The notes under the pieces were generated by a model. It searched no databases and was not told the origin of the DNA. It was given only the letters and a program-made list of their open reading frames with translations. A stretch of 5,001 bases of DNA from Anaerolineae bacterium. GTDB lineage: Bacteria > Chloroflexota > Anaerolineae > E26-bin7. Position numbers and translations under genes: made by a program. The stretch lies in the NCBI GenBank assembly GCA_029933115.1, contig JAOZOT010000284.1:1-5001 (forward strand), written 5' to 3'. Of the stretch, positions 1 to 5,001 are shown piece by piece; the stretch's first letter is position 1; each line of letters begins with the position of its first letter.

Positions 1-567
1 GGCTGCTTTTACGACGTGGGGCTGCAGGCGGCCCGTGAGGTGGCCGAGCGCATGGTGGTCGTGGCTCCCTGCGAAGCGTCCACCCACATCGCCTCCACCC
101 TGGGCGACAGGTTCTCCATCATCGTGGGCCGCAGAAAGTGGATTCCGGAGATGATGGAGAACGTGGTCAGATACGGCATGAGGGAGAGGCTGGCTTCTTT
201 CAAGTCGGTGGATCTGGGGGTGCTGGAGTTTCACCAGGACGGGGAGGAGACCGCTCGCCGCTTCAAGGAGGTCGGGCGGGAGGCCGTGGAGCGCGATGGG
301 GCCGAGGTGATCATCCTGGGTTGCACCGCCACCTATGGGTTCTATCGTGAGCTCCAGGAGGAGCTGGGGGTGCCGGTCATAGACTCCATGATCGCCGCTT
401 TCAAAACCGCCGAGTTCGCGGCCGAGCTGAAGAACCGATTCGGGTGGAGCCACAGCAAGGTGGGGGGCTATGAATCGCCCCCGCAGGAGGAGTTTGGCCC
501 CTGGGGGCTTGAGCAGCAGTATGATTTCGGTGATATGAGGGGGTGGTTGCAAGCGGCCGAGGGATAG
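1..567 (+). CDS. Hydantoin racemase (Asp/Glu/hydantoin racemase family), 5'-truncated
   Basis: This is the C-terminal 188 residues of a cofactor-independent racemase that would interconvert D- and L-5-monosubstituted hydantoins in the cytoplasm. The frame is open from base 1, so the true start lies upstream; homologues of about 240-260 aa imply that roughly 55-75 N-terminal residues are missing. Family signatures are visible: GCFYD at visible residues 1-5, PCEAS (about 23-27), a STLGDRF...VGRRKWIP block (about 31-46), and ILGCTATYG around residue 108. In this family two cysteines act as the proton-shuttling pair. The visible candidates are C2 (codon 4-6) and C108 (codon 322-324), 106 residues apart, which agrees with the spacing known for characterised hydantoin racemases. 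The gene points towards hyuA/hyuB downstream, which supports a hydantoin-type substrate. A relaxed-specificity Asp/Glu-type or allantoin racemase cannot be excluded. Confidence 0.88.
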   Translation, partial: GCFYDVGLQAAREVAERMVVVAPCEASTHIASTLGDRFSIIVGRRKWIPEMMENVVRYGMRERLASFKSVDLGVLEFHQDGEETARRFKEVGREAVERDGAEVIILGCTATYGFYRELQEELGVPVIDSMIAAFKTAEFAAELKNRFGWSHSKVGGYESPPQEEFGPWGLEQQYDFGDMRGWLQAAEG

Positions 568-647
568 GGGAGGTATATTCAATAGTCAGCCACACCGATC
601 ACCATCCATGCCACCACACGCCAGCAGATCAATTTCCGTCTCAGGAT

Positions 648-654
648 GGGGAGG
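648..654 (+). promoter_or_regulatory. Ribosome binding site deciding a GTG start
   Basis: GGGGAGG lies 7 bases before the GTG at 662. The upstream in-frame ATG at 608 has no such site and would add 18 residues unlike the family, so this motif decides the start of the first DUF2283 gene. Confidence 0.7.
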
Positions 655-661
655 TACACCC

Positions 662-895
662 GTGGATGAAAAGAAAGCACCCCGAATGGTATATTTTGAA
701 CAAGAAGACATCCTGCATCTGACACTTTCGGACGAACCGGAAGCGGGCAGTGTCGAGATCAATCCGAACATCACGGCAGAACTCAACGACGAGGGAGAGT
801 TGATCGGTATCGAGATTCTGAACGCGAGTGCCTTTCTGCGGGACTCGATCCTGGAGTCTGTACAAGCAAAGGTGCTACAACTGAGCGGGGCATAG
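662..895 (+). CDS. DUF2283 domain protein, short form (putative antitoxin-like)
   Basis: A 77-residue small acidic protein matching the DUF2283 pattern: a first beta-strand pair around residues 9-22 (MVYFEQEDILHLTL), an acidic turn (SDEPEAG), a third strand (VEINPNITAEL), and the signature GELIGIEILNAS at about residues 45-56, then a short helical tail. The molecular function of DUF2283 is not established. These proteins often sit next to small RelE/BECR- or DUF4258-like genes, which suggests an antitoxin-like role; that is inference. GTG at 662 is chosen because of the GGGGAGG site just before it; ATG at 608 and ATG at 686 are the alternatives, the latter sitting almost at the domain edge. 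It lies 94 bases after the racemase and 62 bases before the broken toxin-like gene. The first 60-base line of the gene (661-720) has 25 G+C (42%), well below the flanking metabolic genes. Confidence 0.8.
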   Translation: MDEKKAPRMVYFEQEDILHLTLSDEPEAGSVEINPNITAELNDEGELIGIEILNASAFLRDSILESVQAKVLQLSGA

Positions 896-945
896 CAGAA
901 CGCTTACGATTAAGGGGCACCCGTACTTTTGAGAGTAGATCCGTT

Positions 946-950
946 GGGAG
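946..950 (+). promoter_or_regulatory. Ribosome binding site of the frameshifted toxin-like gene
   Basis: GGGAG followed by a 7-base spacer leads to GTG at 958. It marks the original start of the small gene that is now broken, and shows that the reading frame 958-1026 was translated. Confidence 0.55.
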
Positions 951-957
951 ATAGTTG

Positions 958-1259
958 GTGGACATAGCATATTCGATCAACGGAGTTCCTATTCGACTTA
1001 CGGCAGAAAGTGGGAACATATTGTGAGCAACAAGCCATACATGGAAGCGTATTATGACAAGATATTAGATGCGATTGAGCAACCGACTTGGGTTTTGCGT
1101 GGTTATGCTGGCTCACTGATAGCTGTCTTACCTGTTGCTAGGCGAAGGTATCTCCACGTTATATACAGAGAAATCAGTCGGGATGATGGCTTCATCATTA
1201 CAGCGTTCATCGCTAGAAAGTATAATCGGGGGATGGTTATATGGTCGCAGAACTCTTAG
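958..1259 (+). pseudogene. Putative BECR/DUF4258-like toxin partner, single-base frameshift
   Basis: Two frames join into one family-like protein of about 100 residues. GTG at 958 opens MDIAYSINGVPIRLTAE and then meets TGA at 1024-1026. The continuation WEHIVSNKPYMEAYYD runs in the next frame from 1011 and ends at TAG 1257-1259. Restoring one base (a G) near 1010 gives the expected ...LTAERWEHIV... junction. The rest (VLRGYAGSLIAV, RYLHVIYREIS, DGFIITAF, VIW at the C terminus) resembles small proteins commonly found beside DUF2283 genes and thought to be BECR-fold/DUF4258-like nuclease toxins; the family name is my recollection, not a computed match. GTG at 1023 overlaps the TGA (GTGA), so a coupled restart could make a 78-residue product lacking the conserved N-terminal part, including WEHI. 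No canonical slippery heptamer is present, so decay or a sequence error is likelier than programmed frameshifting. Confidence 0.7.
1228..1233 (+). promoter_or_regulatory. Ribosome binding site inside the preceding gene
   Basis: GGGGGA 7 bases before ATG 1241, embedded in the 3' end of the toxin-like gene. It supports the upstream ATG (1241) over the internal ATG at 1325 for the second DUF2283 gene. Confidence 0.5.
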
Positions 1260-1504
1260 AGAAACAGAACATTGATTACTTGTTCAGGGCTATAGCAAAC
1301 TTCATCAAACTGCCGAGAACTAAGATGTGGTTGGACTATGACGCGGAGGCAGATGTGCTTTATCTTCACTTTGAGGAAAAGCCAGCTTCAACGCACAGTG
1401 AAATGTTCGACGAAGGGATCATCTTAGACTATAGAGGCAGCCGTCTAGTAGGACTAACGATTCTTGAGGCATCTCGTCGGCGGACGTGGAATGGAGATGG
1501 CTGA
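1241..1504 (+). CDS. DUF2283 domain protein, N-terminally extended form (putative antitoxin-like)
   Basis: An 87-residue protein with two parts. Residues 1-28 form a predicted amphipathic helical extension (ELLEKQNIDYLFRAIANFIKLP). Residues 29-80 are a clear DUF2283 domain: MWLDYDAEADVLYLHF, the acidic EEKP turn, GIILDYRG, and the signature RLVGLTILEASRR. It starts inside the toxin-like gene and overlaps it by 19 bases in a different frame, typical of translationally coupled toxin-antitoxin pairs. The extension may bind the partner or DNA; that is inference. It differs clearly from the DUF2283 protein at 662-895, so the two are not a recent tandem duplication. The end may be altered: after SRR the frame gives only RTWNGDG before TGA, while another frame stays open to 1604 (see findings). 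Confidence 0.82.
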   Translation: MVAELLEKQNIDYLFRAIANFIKLPRTKMWLDYDAEADVLYLHFEEKPASTHSEMFDEGIILDYRGSRLVGLTILEASRRRTWNGDG

Positions 1505-1624
1505 AGCGTTGGCCAACAGGCCCGTTGCAGGTTTCATCCCCACAGCGTGTGTCCGGTCAAGACTATTCAAAGATGACATAGCGAACCAAGCAAGTCAGCT
1601 ATAGATCCACAGGGAGGTATTAAT
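1505..1624 (+). other. Intergenic gap before hyuA, no clear promoter or terminator
   Basis: 120 bases between the second DUF2283 gene and hyuA. It holds a short open frame (ATG 1491 to TAG 1602-1604, 37 aa) without a good ribosome binding site, which may be the remains of a longer C terminus of the preceding gene. I found no well-spaced -35/-10 pair and no GC-rich hairpin followed by a T run, so the regulation of hyuA cannot be read here. Confidence 0.4.
1612..1618 (+). promoter_or_regulatory. Ribosome binding site of hyuA
   Basis: GGGAGGT, a near-perfect Shine-Dalgarno, 6 bases before ATG 1625. It fixes the start at the residue just ahead of the conserved DIGGTFTD motif. Confidence 0.75.
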
Positions 1625-3676
1625 ATGCTGAGAGTCGCTACGGATATTGGAGGCACGTTCACAGACCTGGTGTGCGTGACTCCGGACGGCAAGGTCATCA
1701 CCGGCAAGAGCCACACCACCCCGGCGCAGTTTGAACAGGGGGTGATGGATGTCATCGCGGCCGGTGGTATAAAGCCGAGCGAGTTTGTCTCCTTCGTACA
1801 TGGGACGACTATCGTCATCAACGCTATCACCGAGAGAAAGGGGGTCAAGGTCGGGCTGCTCACCACCGAGGGGTTCCGCGACGTTCTGGAGATCGGCCGC
1901 GGCAACCGCCCCGACTTTTTCAACCTGGAATACCGCAAGCCCGAACCCTTTGTGCCCCGCTATCTGCGCCGCGAGATAAGAGGGCGCATCAACTACAAGG
2001 GGGTCGAGACCACGCCCTTGGACCTTTCCGGGCTGCCGGCCATCCTCGACGATTTCCGGGCCGAAGGGGTAGAAGCCATCGCCATCTGCTTCATCAACTC
2101 TTATGCCAACCCGGCCCACGAGGAGGCAACCTTGGCCAAGGTCAAAGAGCTCTGGCCGGAGGTCTCCATCGTAGCTTCGCATCAGATCACGCGCGAGTGG
2201 CGGGAGTACGAGCGCACCAGCACCACCGTGCTGTCCGCCTATGTGCAGCCCATCGCCCACCGCTACCTGGACCGCCTGACCGGCGCTCTCTACGAAGCCG
2301 GTATGCGTTGCACGCCTTACATCATGCAATCCAACTGCGGCGTGGATACGGTCAACAGCGCGCGCCAGATCCCCATCACCATGGTCGAGTCGGGGCCGGC
2401 CAGCGGCATCTGGGGCGCGGCGGCGCTGGGCCGCCTGATCGGAGAGCTGGACGCCATCGCCATTGACATCGGCGGGACGACGGCCAAGTGCGCGCTGATC
2501 ACGGGTGGCCAGGTCAAGCTCAACACCGACTACCACATCGGGCGCACCGAGACCTCGGCCGGCTATCCGGTGATGGTGCCGGTGGTAGACCTGGTGGAGA
2601 TCGGCCAGGGCGGGGGGTCCATCGCCTGGGTGGACGAATTCCGCAGGCTTCACGTCGGCCCGAAGAGCGCCGGCGCTGTGCCCGGCCCGGTGTCCTACGG
2701 GCGCGGCGGCACGGAGGCGACGACCACCGACGCCAACCTGGCGCTGGGCTGCATCAACCCGCATTATTTCTGCGGCGGCACGATCGAGGCGGACATGGAC
2801 GCGGTGGCTCGTGCGCTGGACAAGCTGGCTGCGGCGCTCGACATCAGCCGGCAGGAGGCAGCACGCAGCATCGTGCGCATCGCCAACAACAACATGGTCA
2901 ACGCCATCAAGCTCATCTCGGTCAACCGCGGCCATGACCCACGCGATTTCACCCTGATCGCCTTCGGTGGTGGCGGCGGTATGCACGCCTGCGCCCTGGC
3001 CAGGGAGCTGAACATCAAGAAGGTGGTGATCCCCAAGCAGTCCAGTGTGTTCTCTGCCTGGGGCATGTTGATGACCGACCTGCGCCGCGATTACCTGCTG
3101 ACCCAGCTTGTGGACCTTTCGGCGCCGGAGGCGGCGGCCCAGCTCGACAAGGACCTGCGACAGCTTGAAGAGAAGGCGCTCCAGGAGTACGTCGCCGAAG
3201 GCATTGACCCGGCGCGGGTGCGTTTCCTGCGCTATGGCCGCTGCCGCTACCAGAACCAGGAGCACTCGGTGGAGATCGTCCTGCCCGAGGGCGAGATCAC
3301 CGCCGAGCAACTCGAAGCCATCCGCAAGCGTTTCGACACGGACTATGAACGCGAATACACCTACACTCTGGACGCTCCGGTGGAGCTGGTGGTCTATCAT
3401 CTGGTAGCCATCGCCGAAGTGGACAAGCTGAAGCCGGAGAAAATGCCAAAGACGGGGCGCAAACTCGAGGACGCCATCAAGATGCAGCGGGAGGTGGATT
3501 ACGTCGAAGAAGGCATCCACCAGGCCACGATCTACGATGGCGACGCTCTGGAGCCGGGGATGAGTTTCGTCGGCCCGGCCATCATCGAAGAGGCCGGAGC
3601 CACGACCGTGATCCCGCCTGGCCTGCCATGTCACGTGGATGACTATGGCAACTATCATATCCAGACCGGCCAATAA
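1625..3676 (+). CDS. hyuA: Hydantoinase/oxoprolinase subunit A (HyuA, N-methylhydantoinase A family)
   Basis: A complete 683-residue ATP-binding subunit of the hydantoinase/5-oxoprolinase/acetone carboxylase-beta superfamily, cytoplasmic, expected to phosphorylate or activate the substrate carbonyl at the cost of ATP before ring opening. Length is normal for stand-alone HyuA (about 650-720). Domains in order: Hydantoinase A N-terminal (about 2-180) with the actin-like phosphate loop DIGGTFTD (7-14), HGTT (59-62) and NAITERKG; the central Hydantoinase_A domain (about 195-490) with YERTSTT (195-201), ESGPASG (255-261), a second phosphate-binding motif DIGGTTAK (281-288), IGQGGGSIAW (326-335) and FGGGGGMHA (447-455); and a C-terminal beta-rich domain (about 505-680) ending in the EEAGATTVIPPG block. 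All key motifs are intact. The following hyuB is 18 bases away, so the two are certainly one operon. The upstream racemase favours a hydantoin-like substrate. 5-Oxoprolinase or acetone/acetophenone carboxylase-type activity cannot be excluded from sequence alone. Confidence 0.93.
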   Translation: MLRVATDIGGTFTDLVCVTPDGKVITGKSHTTPAQFEQGVMDVIAAGGIKPSEFVSFVHGTTIVINAITERKGVKVGLLTTEGFRDVLEIGRGNRPDFFNLEYRKPEPFVPRYLRREIRGRINYKGVETTPLDLSGLPAILDDFRAEGVEAIAICFINSYANPAHEEATLAKVKELWPEVSIVASHQITREWREYERTSTTVLSAYVQPIAHRYLDRLTGALYEAGMRCTPYIMQSNCGVDTVNSARQIPITMVESGPASGIWGAAALGRLIGELDAIAIDIGGTTAKCALITGGQVKLNTDYHIGRTETSAGYPVMVPVVDLVEIGQGGGSIAWVDEFRRLHVGPKSAGAVPGPVSYGRGGTEATTTDANLALGCINPHYFCGGTIEADMDAVARALDKLAAALDISRQEAARSIVRIANNNMVNAIKLISVNRGHDPRDFTLIAFGGGGGMHACALARELNIKKVVIPKQSSVFSAWGMLMTDLRRDYLLTQLVDLSAPEAAAQLDKDLRQLEEKALQEYVAEGIDPARVRFLRYGRCRYQNQEHSVEIVLPEGEITAEQLEAIRKRFDTDYEREYTYTLDAPVELVVYHLVAIAEVDKLKPEKMPKTGRKLEDAIKMQREVDYVEEGIHQATIYDGDALEPGMSFVGPAIIEEAGATTVIPPGLPCHVDDYGNYHIQTGQ

Positions 3677-3680
3677 CTTT

Positions 3681-3689
3681 GAGGAGGAG
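3681..3689 (+). promoter_or_regulatory. Ribosome binding site of hyuB
   Basis: GAGGAGGAG, a strong Shine-Dalgarno located in the 18-base gap after the hyuA stop and 5 bases before ATG 3695. A strong site directly after the A-subunit stop suits balanced production of the two subunits. Confidence 0.75.
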
Positions 3690-3694
3690 AGCTC

Positions 3695-5001
3695 ATGAAC
3701 AACAGGTATGATCCGATCACCTTTGAAATCATCCAGAGCTCGCTGCAGGCAGCTACCGACGAGATGTTCGCCGCCTTGCGTCGCACGGCCATGAGCGCCA
3801 TCATCTACGAGGTGCTGGACATGGGCACGGGCATCACCGACAGGAACGGCGAGTTGGCCGGTTCCGGGGCCGGCATCCCGGCCTTTGTCGGCGTGTTGGA
3901 CAAGACCGTCAAGCGCGTGCTGCAAAAGTTCGACCAGCCGGGCGACATCGAGCCGGGCGACATTTTCATCACCAACGACCCGTACAACGGCGGCGTGACG
4001 CATCTGAACGATGTCATACTGACCATGCCCGTCTTCGCAGACGGCGAGATCGTGGCCTGGACGGCCAACATCGCCCACTGGAACGATGTGGGCGGCATGG
4101 TGCCCGGCAGCATGTCCACCGACGCGACCGAAATCTTCCAGGAGGGAATGATCCTGCCCGGCGTCAAGCTCTTTTCCCGCGGCGAGCCCATCCGTTCCGT
4201 GTTCGACATCCTCACCGCCAACTGTCGTATGCCCGATTTCCTGACGGGCGATCTGTGGGCCGGTGTGGCTTCGGTGCGGGTCGGCGAGCGCCGTGTCCTG
4301 GAGATCGTGAACAAGTACGGGAAGGACGTTTTCCTCAAGGCCGTGGAGGAGTATCTGGACTACGGCGAGCAGGTCACTCTGGCCGCGCTGAGACGGCTGC
4401 CCAAGGGCAAGTACTCCCTGGTCGAGCCGCAGGATAACGGGCCGGACTATGCGGTCACCATCGAGATCACCGACGACGAGTTCATCATTGACCTGCGGGA
4501 TAACCCCGACCAGGACAAAGGCCCCTTCAACATGAGCCGGGACGAGGCGGTTGTGGCCTGCCAAATCGCCTTCAAGGGCATCGTTTCACCGGAGAGGCTG
4601 GCCAACGGGGGCACCTTCCGTCCCCTGAAGGTCCTGACACGCCATGGGAGCATCTTCGACCCCGTATACCCGGCCGCTCAGGGCATCTATTACGAGCTCA
4701 CCATCAGGTTGCACGACCTGATCTGGCGCTGCCTGGCCCAACACATGCCGGACCGATTGCCCGCCGGCAGCTTTGCCTCTGTATGCGGCACGCTCTTTGG
4801 CGGCATCCATCCCGACACCGGCCGCACTTATGCCGTGATCGAGCCTGAGCTGGGTGGCTGGGGCGGCTCGCCGACCTCCGATGGCAATTCGGGGCAATTC
4901 AGCGCTCTGCACGGCGAGACCTACAACTGCCCGGCCGAGGTGGCCGAAGCGCGCTACGGGGTGACGGTGGACTATCTCAGCTTCCACGACGAGGACGGCG
5001 G
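3695..5001 (+). CDS. hyuB: Hydantoinase/oxoprolinase subunit B (HyuB, N-methylhydantoinase B family), 3'-truncated
   Basis: The open frame runs from ATG 3695 to the window end (435 whole codons). The family is usually about 520-590 aa, so roughly 90-150 residues are missing. It pairs with HyuA to form the ATP-dependent cyclic-amide hydrolase. Family marks: an N-terminal DPITFEII...LRRTAMS helix block (about 6-34), GDIFITNDPYNGG (about 88-100), THLNDV (102-107), AHWNDVGG (from 127), PGSMSTDATEIFQEG, NCRMPDF (from 176), and the glycine-rich GGWGGSP (387-393). H103, D106 and H128 have the same spacing (+3 and +25) as the metal-ligand His/Asp/His set I recall for the acetone carboxylase alpha subunit, so a bound metal is plausible; this comes from memory and is inference. 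The acetone-carboxylase-alpha reading remains possible, but the upstream racemase favours a hydantoinase. Confidence 0.92.
   Translation, partial: MNNRYDPITFEIIQSSLQAATDEMFAALRRTAMSAIIYEVLDMGTGITDRNGELAGSGAGIPAFVGVLDKTVKRVLQKFDQPGDIEPGDIFITNDPYNGGVTHLNDVILTMPVFADGEIVAWTANIAHWNDVGGMVPGSMSTDATEIFQEGMILPGVKLFSRGEPIRSVFDILTANCRMPDFLTGDLWAGVASVRVGERRVLEIVNKYGKDVFLKAVEEYLDYGEQVTLAALRRLPKGKYSLVEPQDNGPDYAVTIEITDDEFIIDLRDNPDQDKGPFNMSRDEAVVACQIAFKGIVSPERLANGGTFRPLKVLTRHGSIFDPVYPAAQGIYYELTIRLHDLIWRCLAQHMPDRLPAGSFASVCGTLFGGIHPDTGRTYAVIEPELGGWGGSPTSDGNSGQFSALHGETYNCPAEVAEARYGVTVDYLSFHDEDG

Noticed and set aside
547..579. Possible promoter TTGCAA / TATATT before the small-gene cassette
   Set aside because: The spacer is 21 bases, too long for a usual sigma-70 promoter, and the -35 box lies inside the racemase coding sequence. 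No better-spaced pair was found.
608..661. ATG at 608 as start of the first DUF2283 gene
   Set aside because: No ribosome binding site precedes it, and the added 18 residues (MPPHASRSISVSGWGGTP) are unlike the family. GGGGAGG before GTG 662 is a better start.
920..937. Short inverted repeat ACT...AGT after the first DUF2283 gene as a terminator
   Set aside because: The stem is only 3 base pairs and no T run follows it; not a credible Rho-independent terminator.
1003..1012. Programmed -1 ribosomal frameshift at the toxin-like gene break
   Set aside because: The bases GCAGAAAGTG do not contain an X XXY YYZ slippery heptamer in the needed frame, and no obvious stimulatory stem follows. A simple one-base deletion explains the break better.
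1595..4564. A 989-residue open frame on the minus strand covering hyuA and much of hyuB
   Set aside because: It is codon-aligned antisense to both genes, which share one frame. Minus-strand stops there correspond to sense TTA, CTA and TCA codons, which GC-rich genes avoid; the frame is first blocked at a TCA in hyuB (4586-4588). Its translation is low-complexity and His/Asp/Val/Gly-rich with no recognisable domain, while the sense strand has every family motif.

Overview
The window is a GC-rich bacterial stretch with every supported gene on the + strand. It carries parts of a hydantoin/5-oxoproline-type catabolic locus. A short, visibly AT-richer block of toxin-antitoxin-like small genes sits in the middle. 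The lineage cannot be fixed from the sequence. The GC-rich coding, the strong GGAGG-type ribosome binding sites and the DUF2283 plus small-partner cassette would fit a Chloroflexota-like or other environmental bacterium, but this is a weak inference.

Layout. Positions 1-567 are the 3' part of a hydantoin racemase (Asp/Glu/hydantoin racemase family) whose start lies upstream of the window. Positions 568-1624 hold three small genes: a 77-residue DUF2283 protein (662-895, GTG start); a roughly 100-residue putative BECR/DUF4258-like toxin gene that is broken by a one-base frameshift near 1008-1011 (958-1259); and a second, N-terminally extended DUF2283 protein (1241-1504) overlapping the end of the broken gene by 19 bases. 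Positions 1625-3676 encode a full-length hydantoinase/oxoprolinase A subunit (HyuA, 683 aa). After 18 bases comes the B subunit (HyuB, 3695 to beyond the window end, 435 whole codons visible).

How the genes fit together. HyuA and HyuB form the two-subunit ATP-dependent amidohydrolase (N-methylhydantoinase/5-oxoprolinase superfamily, which also includes the acetone carboxylase subunits). The upstream racemase would interconvert enantiomers of a 5-substituted hydantoin or related compound, so that the stereoselective hydrolase can use both. The small-gene block interrupts the spacing between racemase and hydrolase and looks like a later insertion of a toxin-antitoxin-like module with a decayed central gene. 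No RNA genes, CRISPR arrays, insertion sequences or convincing terminators were seen.
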